A stretch of 64,000 nucleotides of DNA from Altererythrobacter sp. KTW20L (GTDB lineage Bacteria; Pseudomonadota; Alphaproteobacteria; Sphingomonadales; Sphingomonadaceae): contig NZ_JAMFLH010000001.1 of the NCBI RefSeq assembly GCF_023501975.1, positions 247,481 through 311,480 on the forward strand, written 5' to 3'. This document shows positions 26,050 to 35,216 of this stretch, in pieces. The notes under the pieces are model-generated. The model was not told the origin of the DNA. It was given only the letters and a program-made list of their open reading frames with translations, and did no database searches. A program made the translations under genes and the position numbers. How positions within the stretch are numbered: the stretch's first letter is position 1; each line of letters opens with the position of its first letter.

Positions 26050-27357
26050 TCAGTTCCCCAGTACGCCGGGCAACCACAGGATGATTGCCGGGAACAGGAT
26101 CAGGAGGAGCAAGTGGACCGCGTCACTTGCGAGGAAGGGCAGCACGCCCCGGAAAATCCGGTCGATGCCGACATTCTTGGCCACGCCTTGCATGATATAG
26201 AGGTTCATCCCCAGCGGCGGGGTGAGGAAGCCTACTTCCATGGCCCGCACGAGGAACACGCCGAACCAGATGGCGGAAAGGCCGGTGCCTTCGACAATCG
26301 GCAGCAGGATCGGGGTCATCAGCAGCATCAGGCCAAGCCCGTCGAGCACGGTGCCCAGCAGCAGCAGGATTACGGCCACCAGGACCAGGGTCCAGAACGT
26401 GCCGAGGCCCATCGCGGAAACGAGATTCCCCGCCGCATCGGCCAGGCCGGTCACGCCGACGAAGGCGGAGAACAGCAGCGCGCCGATGATGATCAGGAAG
26501 ATCAGCCCGCTGGTCCGCAGGGTTTCGCTGAAAGCATGGAACAGCGTTTCGCGCGTCAGCTTGCCGCGCAGCGCAGCGATCAGCAGTGCACCCGCTGCGC
26601 CGATGGCGGCCGCCTCTGACGGACTGACCCAGCCCGAAGCGATGCCGCCGATCACCAGCAGGACCAGCGCAACGATGTCCCAGATCCTGCCCAGCGCGCG
26701 CCAGCGTTCTGGCCAGCCAGCCCGTTCGCCCGCAGGCGCAAGGCCGGGGGTCAGGCGCACCATTATGAAGATCACGATCGCATAGAATAGCGCCTGGGTC
26801 AGGCCGGGGATGATCGCGGCGGTGAACAACTCGCCGATGCTGGTTTCGGCTATGATGCCGAACACGATCAGCGCGCCCGATGGCGGAATCATCTGGCCCA
26901 GGGTGCCGCCCGCTGCGATGGTGGCGGTGGACAGCCGGTCATCGTAACCGCGCTTCTTCATTTCGGGATAGGCAACCAGACCGACAGTGGCCGTGGTCGC
27001 CAGGCTCGACCCGTTGATCGCGCCGAAGCCGGCACAGCCCGCGACCGAGGCATAGGCCAATCCGCCGCGCCGGTGCCCGACCAGTTTGGCCGCCGCATCG
27101 AACATGTCGCGGCTGGCATCGATGGAAAAGAAGATGTGCGCCATGAACAGGAACAGCGGCAGGGTGCCCAATTCATAGCGGGTCAGGGTGTCGATGGCGA
27201 TCACCCCGCCCTTGATGACCGCCGCTTCAAGGCCCAGCACCACGGCAAGGCCGCCAAGGCCAACCAGACCCAGGACGGCGCCGATGCGCCCGCCTGCCAG
27301 CAGCAGGACCAGCAAGAGGAGGATGCCGACAAGGCCGGTTTCGGGTGTCGCCATCAT
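26050..27357 (-). CDS. dctM: TRAP transporter large permease DctM
   Basis: A 435-residue membrane protein with about twelve hydrophobic helices and the DctM pattern: LFLFMAHIFFSIDASRDMF, CAGFGAINGSSLATTATVG, YDDRLSTATIAAGGTLGQM, IPPSGALIVFGIIAETSIG and the C-terminal LTPPLGMNLYIMQG. It drives sodium- or proton-coupled entry of the substrate handed over by DctP. It overlaps dctQ by ATGA upstream and is directly followed by the smaller dehydratase-like subunit. Confidence 0.94.
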   Translation of the reverse strand: MMATPETGLVGILLLLVLLLAGGRIGAVLGLVGLGGLAVVLGLEAAVIKGGVIAIDTLTRYELGTLPLFLFMAHIFFSIDASRDMFDAAAKLVGHRRGGLAYASVAGCAGFGAINGSSLATTATVGLVAYPEMKKRGYDDRLSTATIAAGGTLGQMIPPSGALIVFGIIAETSIGELFTAAIIPGLTQALFYAIVIFIMVRLTPGLAPAGERAGWPERWRALGRIWDIVALVLLVIGGIASGWVSPSEAAAIGAAGALLIAALRGKLTRETLFHAFSETLRTSGLIFLIIIGALLFSAFVGVTGLADAAGNLVSAMGLGTFWTLVLVAVILLLLGTVLDGLGLMLLMTPILLPIVEGTGLSAIWFGVFLVRAMEVGFLTPPLGMNLYIMQGVAKNVGIDRIFRGVLPFLASDAVHLLLLILFPAIILWLPGVLGN

Positions 27358-27806
27358 GGCCGGTCACCCTTTACCACACGCCAGGCCAGGATGGCCGCAG
27401 ATGCCAGCAGGCAGCCATTGGCCACCATCCGCATCGCTGCCCATGGAATGCCCAGCCACTCGCTCTGTTCATGGCCATGCCACAAGTCGATGGCGAGCCA
27501 GCCGGACCCGACCAGCAGGGCGAGAAGGAAAGTCATGGTAAGAAAGTTCGACATCCGGTCGGCCACGTCACGCGCCCGCGGTGCCAGGCGATCGACCACC
27601 AGGCGCACCCGCGCGTGCGAACGCTCCAGTGTAGCGATCACGATGCCCAGCCCGCTTGCCAGCACGATCAGTGCCTGCATCACCTCGATCGAGCCGGTGA
27701 ACGGCAGGCCCACGTTGCGGCCGATCACCGCCACGGTGTCCACCAGGGTGGCGGCCAGCAGGGCCAGCCCGCCGATCCAGATCACGATAGTCCAACCCTT
27801 GCTCAA
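27354..27806 (-). CDS. dctQ: TRAP transporter small permease DctQ
   Basis: A 150-residue protein with four hydrophobic helices and the DctQ features VAVIGRNVGLPFTGSIEVMQ and a positively charged cytoplasmic loop (RLVVDRLAPRARDVADR). The start codon is a TTG at 27806 that overlaps the stop of the CapA-like gene (TTGA), a rare type of coupling. It pairs with DctM as the transport core. Confidence 0.9.
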   Translation of the reverse strand: MSKGWTIVIWIGGLALLAATLVDTVAVIGRNVGLPFTGSIEVMQALIVLASGLGIVIATLERSHARVRLVVDRLAPRARDVADRMSNFLTMTFLLALLVGSGWLAIDLWHGHEQSEWLGIPWAAMRMVANGCLLASAAILAWRVVKGDRP

Positions 27807-28915
27807 GCCACCTGCTCCACTCGTCCGTCGTCTTCGATGCGGATTGGTGGCAGGCCGGCTGCCACAGTGATCCGTTCGACATAATCAGCTATCGCCCGTG
27901 CGGCGGCCCCTTGGGCCAATACCGGACGACCCGGCGCTTCGACATGGACGGGAATGATCCCGGCTTCCACCTTTGCATCCTCGCCGATGCGCAGGCGACC
28001 GATGAAGGCATTGACCGCTTCTGGATGAAACGGGGCAAGGGTATAGGCCGGATCGGGCTCGAAGCCGAACATCTCGCGCCGCTTCTTCGCCCATTCGGCG
28101 CGCACGGCGTGGTCCTGTCCGGGACTGAGCGCGGAGGTTACCACGCAGCCGTTGCCCAGCCCGTGGAAGATCGGGCGATCCTTGTGGAACGATATCCCGC
28201 GCACGATGTGCGCATGGTGCGCCACCACCGCATCGGCCCCGCTGTCGATGGCGGCGCGCGCTGCTTCCATTTCGTAGTTCTCGATGCGGACGGGCGTATG
28301 GACCGTGCCCTGGTGCAGCGCCACGATGACGAAATCCGCTTGGCGACGGGCCTTGGTGATGTCCTCCTCCAGGATCTCGAGAGCTGCCGAAGCAAGGCTC
28401 CCGAGATCCGCCCTTGGAGACACCGGCGACCCGCTTCTCGTCTCCACGGGGAGGAAGGCGCAGCCCGCGCTGGCTTGGCCAGCCCAGGCAAATTCCGGTC
28501 CCACGCAATTGTAGCTTAGCAAGGCGATGCCCCAGCCCCCCGCCTCGGCCACCGCGATCTTGCGGGCGTGGGCGATATCGCGGCCAGCTCCGCTGTGGAG
28601 CACGGCGCAGGCATCGAGCAGGGCCACGGTTTGGGCAATTCCATCCGGCCCGCAATCGGCAATGTGGTTTCCCGCGAGGCTGACCATGCCGAACCCCGCC
28701 CGCGCGATGGCCGCCACGTTTTCCGGCGGCGCACCGGGTGCAGGAACGTCGCCTTCGGCTTCGGTCCTGCACCGGGTATGCGGCACTTCGAGATGGCCAA
28801 TGGCCAGGTGGCTGTCACGCAAGGCCGGAGCGATGCCTGAAAGCCAGTGGTCGGGATCAGGCTCGTCCAGAACCAGGTCGCCGGTCAGCAGCACTTCGGT
28901 AAAATTGCCTGGCAC
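27803..28915 (-). CDS. CapA-family metallophosphatase-like protein
   Basis: About 370 residues with the CapA/PGA-cap pattern: LLTGDLVLDEP, LAIGHLEVPHTRC, MVSLAGNHIADCGPDGIAQT, LHSGAGRDIAHARK, FVIVALHQGTVHTP and AVVAHHAHIVRGISFH. The metal-binding Asp, His and Asn-His positions are kept. No signal peptide is seen. I take the GTG at 28915 as start; the frame continues upstream through the end of the TonB receptor gene without homology. CapA proteins are known from poly-gamma-glutamate capsule synthesis, yet here no PgsB/C partners exist and the gene sits between a TonB receptor and a TRAP transporter. The role in substrate processing is unknown. Confidence 0.8.
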   Translation of the reverse strand: MPGNFTEVLLTGDLVLDEPDPDHWLSGIAPALRDSHLAIGHLEVPHTRCRTEAEGDVPAPGAPPENVAAIARAGFGMVSLAGNHIADCGPDGIAQTVALLDACAVLHSGAGRDIAHARKIAVAEAGGWGIALLSYNCVGPEFAWAGQASAGCAFLPVETRSGSPVSPRADLGSLASAALEILEEDITKARRQADFVIVALHQGTVHTPVRIENYEMEAARAAIDSGADAVVAHHAHIVRGISFHKDRPIFHGLGNGCVVTSALSPGQDHAVRAEWAKKRREMFGFEPDPAYTLAPFHPEAVNAFIGRLRIGEDAKVEAGIIPVHVEAPGRPVLAQGAAARAIADYVERITVAAGLPPIRIEDDGRVEQVA

Positions 28916-28952
28916 TGCCCTCGACGACCTCGTTCCAACGTCCACCGCTCGG

Positions 28953-31643
28953 TCAGAATGCCGCGCGCGCGCCCACCGCGAACATCCGGCCGACTGGGTT
29001 GGCGGCAGTCGCGTCATAGCCGCCGCTGCCGTTCCCGCCCGGAGCCAGGTTTACATAGGGCGGATCGGTGTCGAACAGGTTGCGCACTTCAGCCGACAGC
29101 GCCAGCCCCTGGATACGCTCGAAGCCCAGACTGTCGCCCAACCGCCAGGTTACGCTCAGGTCGATCGGTGTATAGCTGCCGACCTCCTCGTTGGGCGTGA
29201 TGAGGGTATTGGTATAGCCCGCGACATGGGTTGCCAGCACCCGGGCGGTAATCGGGCCATGCTCCCATTCGGCCGATAGGCGTGCCTTGAACTTCAGCGG
29301 CTGGAAGATGTTGTTCAGCTGATCGACCAGCGCACCCTGCGGCGACACGGCCACCTTGTAATCCAGCAGGTAGCTCCCGTTGGCCATCAGCGTCACCCGG
29401 TCATCCGGCGACAGGTCGAAGTCGTAGGTGGCCAGAAAGTCGATACCGCGGGTGATCGACTTGCCGAGGTTCTGGCTGCGCCCATCGACGAACAGGTTGA
29501 CGTTGTTGATATCGCCCGAGGGGAACGGCGTGCCGAGAACCGGAATGCCAGAGTTGAGCAGATGCTGCACGCGGTCCCGCGCCGCCTGTCCGCGCAGGAT
29601 CACGCCTGTTCCGGCATAGTCGGCTTCCTGTCCCAGGATCGCAAGGTTGGACAGGTTGGCAATGACCTGGTCGTTGTAGGCCACATCGAAATAAGTGAGC
29701 GACAGGCGCAGGCCGGCGGCCACGTCGATATCCGTGCCGACCGACCAGGTGGTGGCCGTTTCGGGGGACAGACCGAGGTTGGGACCGGACAAGGCATAGC
29801 CCAGCACCGGCGAGCCGCCAGCCGGGTTCTGGTAGTTCTGGCCGAACATGGCGTTGCTGTTGCCGTAGATCTCAGGCAGCGTCGGCGCACGGAAGGCCGT
29901 GCCATAGCTGCCGCGGATCAGCACACCGTCAGTCGGTACCCAGTTGATGCCGATCTTGGGATTGGTGGTCTTGCCGGCATCGCTGTACTTGTCGTGCCGC
30001 AGGGCAGCATTGATCGTCAGCTCCTCGAAGCCCGCTGTAGCATTGCCAGCGCCGAACACCGGGATCAGCACTTCGGCATAGCCCGAATTCACCGTGCGAT
30101 CGAAGGTGCGGAAGGCAATCGGTGTAGTCGGATTGCCGCGCGCGCTGCCCAGCTCGACCTGGAATTCCTGCCGCTCGAAACCGCCGGCGACCATCACCGT
30201 TCCACCCGGCAGTTCGAACAGCGGACCGTTGATCCGCCCTTCATAAACCGTCAGTTCGCCATAGGTCGGCGCGAGGAATATCTGGTTGAAGATGCCGTTG
30301 ATGACCGACTGGCTGGTACGGTTCAGGCCATAGGGATCGAAAGCTGTGGCCGGATCGCTGCTGGCCAGCGCCGCATTGAGCGCGCCGTTGTTGAGGCCAT
30401 CATAGGAACCCGAGAAATCGCGGGTTTCGCCAAAACCGACCAGCACTTCGGCCGACCAGTCGCCCGGCAGGTTGAAGCGCAAGCCCGGGGTGATCTGCCA
30501 GCTCTGGGCAGAGCCGGCAGTCTGCGGCACGGGGAGTTCATCGGCAAAGCTGTAGTCGATCGAATAGCTCGAACCGGTGAAGCCCGGCGGGCGGACGAAG
30601 AAGGCGTTGCTTTCAGGCACGTTGATGCGGGCCGAGAAGGGCGAGCCAAGGCGGACGAATTCGCGCTTGGAATAAAAGGCGTCGGCGAACACTTCGACCC
30701 AGTCGGCGATCTCGAAATCGAAGGTGGCGTTGACCGAGTTGTAGGACTGCTCGGGGAACAGATCCTGCCCCGGGTTGGTGTCGCACAGGTTGCGAGTGCC
30801 CGCAGTCACCGCACCGGCATTGGCCGGAGTGTACTGGTCGGGCATGGCATAGGTCGTGGTGCCGATCACCAGCGTACCCGGCGCACAACGGGTGGTGCGG
30901 TAATCGTTGCCGCCGAATTCGCGCTGGTCCGAGGTGAAGAAATCACGGTCCGAACCGCTGAGGTTGGAGCGCGAGACATGCTCATAAGCCACCATGAACT
31001 GCCCGCGGCTGAACTGCTGGCCCATGGCCACACCCAGCGCATATTCATCGAAGCTGCCCTGGTCGGCAAAGCCGTAGCGGGCGAACATTTCCACGCCATC
31101 GAGATTGCGGCGCGGGATCAGGTTGACCACGCCGGCCACGGCATCCGAACCGTAAACAGCCGATGCACCGTCAGCCAGCACTTCGACCCGCTGCACGCCC
31201 AGCGTCGGCAGGACCGAAGGATCGGTCGAGCGGCTGTTGTTCACCACCCGGTGCCCGTCGATCAGCACCAGCGTTGCATAGGGGCCGATACCGCGCAGGT
31301 TCACGGTGTTGCCGTAAACGATATTGCCCGAACCGCCGGCCTGGCCGCGCGAGTTTTCCGATACGCCCAGGTCGAAGTTGGCGGGCAGTTCCTTGATCAC
31401 GCGGTCGATGGTGATGCCGGCAGAAGCCTCGATCTCGCCGCGGCCCAATACGGTAGCGGCCGACCCGACCGGGATTTCGGCAATGCGGCTGCCGGTAACA
31501 ATGATGATGTCTTCAACCTCGCCCTCTGCCTGGTCCTGTGCCAGAACCGGCTGGGTGCAGAACAGGCCTGCAGTTGCGAGTGCGACGACCGAACCGGTGC
31601 GCATGAACCTGGATGCACCCATGGTGCGCTGTGCCTTCGACAT
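28953..31643 (-). CDS. TonB-dependent receptor at the head of the TRAP/CoA cluster
   Basis: An 896-residue outer membrane receptor. Signal sequence (MSKAQRTMGASRFMRTGSVV to about VLAQDQ), a short TonB-box-like EDIIIVTGSR, plug domain (GGSGNIVYGNTVNLRGIGPY, VEVLADGASAVYGSDAVAG), and a 22-strand barrel ending in ARAAF with the terminal Phe needed for outer membrane assembly. GGAGGG precedes the ATG. It is the first gene of the nine-gene unit, divergent from a GntR regulator. Sphingomonads use such receptors for oligosaccharides, aromatics and other nutrients as well as iron; the neighbours point to an organic acid or its ester rather than a siderophore. Confidence 0.93.
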   Translation of the reverse strand: MSKAQRTMGASRFMRTGSVVALATAGLFCTQPVLAQDQAEGEVEDIIIVTGSRIAEIPVGSAATVLGRGEIEASAGITIDRVIKELPANFDLGVSENSRGQAGGSGNIVYGNTVNLRGIGPYATLVLIDGHRVVNNSRSTDPSVLPTLGVQRVEVLADGASAVYGSDAVAGVVNLIPRRNLDGVEMFARYGFADQGSFDEYALGVAMGQQFSRGQFMVAYEHVSRSNLSGSDRDFFTSDQREFGGNDYRTTRCAPGTLVIGTTTYAMPDQYTPANAGAVTAGTRNLCDTNPGQDLFPEQSYNSVNATFDFEIADWVEVFADAFYSKREFVRLGSPFSARINVPESNAFFVRPPGFTGSSYSIDYSFADELPVPQTAGSAQSWQITPGLRFNLPGDWSAEVLVGFGETRDFSGSYDGLNNGALNAALASSDPATAFDPYGLNRTSQSVINGIFNQIFLAPTYGELTVYEGRINGPLFELPGGTVMVAGGFERQEFQVELGSARGNPTTPIAFRTFDRTVNSGYAEVLIPVFGAGNATAGFEELTINAALRHDKYSDAGKTTNPKIGINWVPTDGVLIRGSYGTAFRAPTLPEIYGNSNAMFGQNYQNPAGGSPVLGYALSGPNLGLSPETATTWSVGTDIDVAAGLRLSLTYFDVAYNDQVIANLSNLAILGQEADYAGTGVILRGQAARDRVQHLLNSGIPVLGTPFPSGDINNVNLFVDGRSQNLGKSITRGIDFLATYDFDLSPDDRVTLMANGSYLLDYKVAVSPQGALVDQLNNIFQPLKFKARLSAEWEHGPITARVLATHVAGYTNTLITPNEEVGSYTPIDLSVTWRLGDSLGFERIQGLALSAEVRNLFDTDPPYVNLAPGGNGSGGYDATAANPVGRMFAVGARAAF

Positions 31644-31727
31644 AAAACCCTCCGTTTTCCGCCCTCTCGAGGAGCGTCCGAAGGCTGGATCACAAATTGG
31701 CGCACAAAGCGCAATCAGAATATCGAT

Positions 31728-31743
31728 AACAAGATTGTTGACA
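31728..31743. promoter_or_regulatory. Candidate GntR operator and -35 element in the divergent promoter
   Basis: AACAAGATTGTT (31728-31739) is an inverted repeat with arms AACAA and TTGTT. It runs into TTGACA (31738-31743), a perfect -35 hexamer toward the GntR gene. The 15-mer 31729-31743 recurs with one mismatch at 19589-19603. Overlap of operator and promoter would allow the GntR protein to repress both itself and the TonB receptor unit. Confidence 0.5.
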
Positions 31744-31771
31744 TTTTTATTGTCGTTGCTAGCAGGCGTTT

Positions 31772-32464
31772 ATGAATGACGCAGTCGAAGCTCTCGCCCG
31801 CAAGGGACCCACCGGGGTCGAGGTGGCAGACTGGATCCGTTCGCAGATCCGCTCCAGCCGCCTCGTGCCCGGCCAGCGCCTGGTCGAGGTGGACATCATC
31901 CGCCAGACCGGCGGTAGCCGGTTCAAGGTGCGCGAGGCGTTCCAGCGCCTGGCCGCCGAAGGACTGGTCGAGATCGAGGAGTTCCGCGGCGCATCGGTGC
32001 GTGGCGCCTCGATGGACGAAGTGCGCCAGCTATACCGCGCCCGCGCTGCGCTGGAAGGGATCTGCGCCGCCGAATTCGCGCTCAAGGCGACAGACGAACA
32101 GCGCCGGAAGCTGGCCGACCTCGCGGACGAGATGGAGGTCTGCGTCGAAGGCGGCGCGCCGGAACGGTTCGGCCAGCTCAATTCGGATTGGCACTCGCTG
32201 CTGATGCGCGGCGCGGGCAATGCGGTGATCGAGGATATCGTCAAACGCCTCAACACGCCGGTCCACCACCTGCTGTTCGAAACGTTCTACAAAGGTGACC
32301 GGCTGCGCGAGGCGGCGCGCGACCACCGGCTGATCGTCAAAGCCGTGCTCGACCGCGACGGGCCTGCTGCCGAAATGGCCATGCGTCAGCATATCGAAAA
32401 CGGCCACCGCTTCCTGACCGATTTAGACCGCGCAGTACACCACGGCGGGGTCGGCGAGGTCTGA
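31772..32464 (+). CDS. GntR-family regulator with FCD effector domain
   Basis: A 230-residue protein. The winged helix covers about residues 15-80 (VEVADWIRSQIRSSRLVPGQ, SRFKVREAFQRLAAEGLVEI), and the rest is the all-helical FCD domain with its Asp and His metal-site residues (SDWHSLLMRG, DHRLIVKAVL, MRQHIENGHRF). FCD regulators sense small organic acids or acyl-CoA. It is divergent from the TonB/TRAP/CoA unit with 128 bases between, and convergent with the aldehyde dehydrogenase gene, so it most likely controls the former. Confidence 0.9.
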   Translation: MNDAVEALARKGPTGVEVADWIRSQIRSSRLVPGQRLVEVDIIRQTGGSRFKVREAFQRLAAEGLVEIEEFRGASVRGASMDEVRQLYRARAALEGICAAEFALKATDEQRRKLADLADEMEVCVEGGAPERFGQLNSDWHSLLMRGAGNAVIEDIVKRLNTPVHHLLFETFYKGDRLREAARDHRLIVKAVLDRDGPAAEMAMRQHIENGHRFLTDLDRAVHHGGVGEV

Positions 32465-32492
32465 ACCCCCGCCGACCCGCACCGGGCAGCTA

Positions 32493-33896
32493 TCAGATCG
32501 GGTAGTGGCCCGGCTCGGTCTCGAACGTGACCCAGCGCGTCTCGGTGAAGGCGTCGATGCCATAGCGTCCGCCAAAGCGGCCATAGCCCGAAGCCTTCAT
32601 CCCGCCGAACGGCATCTGCGGTTCATCCGACACGGTGCTGGCATTGACGTGGCAGATGCCCGCCTGGATCTGCCGCGCAACCTTCAGTCCGCGCGCCGTG
32701 TCACGGGTGAACACTGCCGATGACAGGCCATATTCGGTATCGTTGGCCAGTTCGATCGCATGGGCCTCGTCCCGCGCGCGGATGATGCCCACGACCGGCC
32801 CAAAGCTTTCGTCGCGGAACAGCTTCATGTCGGGCGTGACCTTGTCCACCAGGTGAGCGGGCATCAGCACGTTCTGCGTGGTCTCGCCACCGGTCAGCAG
32901 GACAGCGCCCTTGCCCACCGCGTCCTCGATCAGGCTGTAGCAGTGATCCACCGTCTTGCGATCGACCACGGCGCCAAGCGGCGTGTTGCCCGCCGTCGGA
33001 TCGCCCACCGGCATCGATTCCACCTTGGCCTTGAACTTGGCGGCAAATTCATCCGCCACACTGTCCACCACGATGATCCGTTCGGTGCTCATGCAGATCT
33101 GGCCCTGGTTCATGTAGGCGCCGAAAGCCGCAGCCTTTACCGCTTCATCAAGGTCGGCATCTTCCAGCACCAGCATCGGGGCCTTGCCGCCCAGCTCCAA
33201 CAGGACGGGCTTGAGATGCTCGGCCGCACGCTTGGCAATGATCTTGCCCACGGCGGTGGAGCCGGTGAAATTGATGCGCCGGACCTGCGGCGCATCGATC
33301 AGCGCGCCGACGACTTCGGCCGCATCCTCGGGCGCATTGGTGACGACATTTACCACGCCTTCGGGGAAGCCGGCCTCGGCAAAGGCTTCGATAATCAGGG
33401 CATGGGTGCGCGGGCAGGTCTCGCTCGCTTTCAGGATTACGGCATTGCCGCAGGCCAGCGGCACGGCAATGGCGCGCACACCCAGGATGATCGGCGCATT
33501 CCACGGGGCAATGCCCAGCAGCACTCCCACCGGCTCCTTCATCGCCATGGCCACGGTGCCGTGGTGGTCCGAGGGGATGATCTCGCCCGAAATCTGCGTG
33601 GTAATGGCAGCGGCCTCGCGCACCATACCTGCAGCCAGCATCAGGTTGAACATGGCCCAGCCGGCGGTCGCGCCGATTTCACCCATCATCGCTTCGACGA
33701 ACTGGTCCTTCTTGGCCACCAGCGCATCGGCTGCCTTCGTCAGCACCGCACGGCGGGCGTTCGGGCCCATATGCGACCAGACGGCGAAGCCTTCCTGCGC
33801 CCGTTCTGCAATGGCGGGAATATCGCCCGCCTTCATCGCCTGCGCACTGGAAGCGACCGCGCCGGTCATCGGGTTCAAACGTTCAAACTTGGACAT
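32493..33896 (-). CDS. NAD(P)-dependent aldehyde dehydrogenase, vanillin/salicylaldehyde type
   Basis: A 467-residue ALDH with catalytic Glu234 in LLELGGKAP and Cys268 in YMNQGQICMS. APWNAPIILGVRAIAVPLACG and INFTGSTAVGK form the cofactor region. The motif NQGQICMST rather than NQGQVC, and the AMFNLMLAAGMVREAA segment, resemble vanillin, salicylaldehyde and 4-hydroxybenzaldehyde dehydrogenases. GGAGAGG precedes the ATG. It follows pobA by 24 bases, so the pair would turn 4-hydroxybenzaldehyde into 4-hydroxybenzoate and then protocatechuate. Substrate choice is inferred from this neighbour. Confidence 0.88.
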   Translation of the reverse strand: MSKFERLNPMTGAVASSAQAMKAGDIPAIAERAQEGFAVWSHMGPNARRAVLTKAADALVAKKDQFVEAMMGEIGATAGWAMFNLMLAAGMVREAAAITTQISGEIIPSDHHGTVAMAMKEPVGVLLGIAPWNAPIILGVRAIAVPLACGNAVILKASETCPRTHALIIEAFAEAGFPEGVVNVVTNAPEDAAEVVGALIDAPQVRRINFTGSTAVGKIIAKRAAEHLKPVLLELGGKAPMLVLEDADLDEAVKAAAFGAYMNQGQICMSTERIIVVDSVADEFAAKFKAKVESMPVGDPTAGNTPLGAVVDRKTVDHCYSLIEDAVGKGAVLLTGGETTQNVLMPAHLVDKVTPDMKLFRDESFGPVVGIIRARDEAHAIELANDTEYGLSSAVFTRDTARGLKVARQIQAGICHVNASTVSDEPQMPFGGMKASGYGRFGGRYGIDAFTETRWVTFETEPGHYPI

Positions 33897-33920
33897 GAAG
33901 TAATCCTCTCCTTGGATATC

Positions 33921-35090
33921 CTAGACCGGCAAGCCGACATAGTTTTCGGCAATAGTCATCTGGGCCGCCTTGCTGCTGGCGATATAATCGAGTTCGGCCA
34001 CCTGCATCGCGCGTTCGAACGGACCGTCCTCCGGGAAACGGTGCATCAGCTTGGTCAGGGTCCAGCTGAACCGCTCGCTTTTCCACACGCGGGCCAGGGC
34101 CTTGTCGGAATAGGCTGCAACGGCATCGACATCATTCGCCTTGAAATAACCGACCAGCGCCGCAGAGGCATAGTGTACGTCGCTCGCGGCGAGGTTCAAC
34201 CCCTTGGCACCCGTCGGCGGCACGATGTGCGCGCTGTCGCCGCACAGCAGCAGGCTACCGTGGCGCATCGGGGCAAAGACATAGGACCGCAGCGGAGCAA
34301 TCGACTTCTCGAGCGCCGGGCCGCGGGTGATGTCGGCGGCGGCTTCCGGGCCAAGGCGGATCGCCAGTTCGTCCCACACCCGCTCGTCCGGCCAGTTCTC
34401 GATCCGCTCGGTCAGCGGAACGTCGATGTAATAGCGGCTGCGGGTGGCGCTGCGCATGGAGGCCAGGGCAAAGCCGCGTTCGTGGTTGGCATAGATCAGT
34501 TCGTGATTGCACGGCGGCACATCGGCCAGGATGCCGAGCCAGCCGAACGGATAGACCCGCTCGTACTCCATGCCCACGCTGGCAGGCACGGCCTTGCGAC
34601 TGGGGCCATGGAACCCGTCGCACCCGGCGATGAAGCGGCAATCGACGCGAAACTCCTCTTCTCCCTGGCGATAGGTGACATAGGGCGCGTCGCCATCGAC
34701 ATGGTGCAGGGCCACATCCTCGGCCTCGTAGATGACCTGCAATCCGCGCTCGTCCGCCGCATCCATCAGGTCGCGGGTAATCTCGGTCTGGCCATAGACC
34801 ACGACCTGCTGGCCGGTCAGCCCTCCGATATCGATACGGATCAGCCGCTCGCCATCGGCCAGGTTGAAACCGTCGTGCGGCAGGCCCTCGGCCTTCAGCC
34901 GCGCATCAAGCCCAAGCCGCTCCATCAGGCTGACAGTGATATTCTCCAGCACACCGGCGCGGATGCGGCTGAGCACATAGTCGGGCGAGCGCTGCTCCAG
35001 CACTACGCAATCCACGCCCTCGGCGCGCAAGAGATTACCCAGCAAAAGGCCCGCTGGCCCGGCTCCGATAATGCATACCTGTGTTTTCAT
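33921..35090 (-). CDS. pobA: 4-hydroxybenzoate 3-monooxygenase
   Basis: A 389-residue flavoprotein with FAD motif GAGPAG at residues 9-14, the DG motif (FIAGCDGFHGPSR) and CGDSAHIVPPTGAKGLNLA near residue 290. SRIRAGVLE and the overall length match PobA of Pseudomonas, which hydroxylates 4-hydroxybenzoate to protocatechuate with NADPH and oxygen. It is first in a two-gene unit with the aldehyde dehydrogenase. The MFS transporter is divergent; no AraC- or IclR-type PobR is adjacent. Ring-cleavage genes are not in the window. Confidence 0.93.
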   Translation of the reverse strand: MKTQVCIIGAGPAGLLLGNLLRAEGVDCVVLEQRSPDYVLSRIRAGVLENITVSLMERLGLDARLKAEGLPHDGFNLADGERLIRIDIGGLTGQQVVVYGQTEITRDLMDAADERGLQVIYEAEDVALHHVDGDAPYVTYRQGEEEFRVDCRFIAGCDGFHGPSRKAVPASVGMEYERVYPFGWLGILADVPPCNHELIYANHERGFALASMRSATRSRYYIDVPLTERIENWPDERVWDELAIRLGPEAAADITRGPALEKSIAPLRSYVFAPMRHGSLLLCGDSAHIVPPTGAKGLNLAASDVHYASAALVGYFKANDVDAVAAYSDKALARVWKSERFSWTLTKLMHRFPEDGPFERAMQVAELDYIASSKAAQMTIAENYVGLPV

Positions 35091-35216
35091 GGTCCCTGCC
35101 CTAAATCTATCCGGCGCAAATTTCGAGGAAGAAATGATCCGTCAATGAAAGCGCTATCATTGCGGGCCGCAAGTGCCCGCTCTAAGCCCGCCATTCAAGG
35201 GGGATGAGCGAACCAG

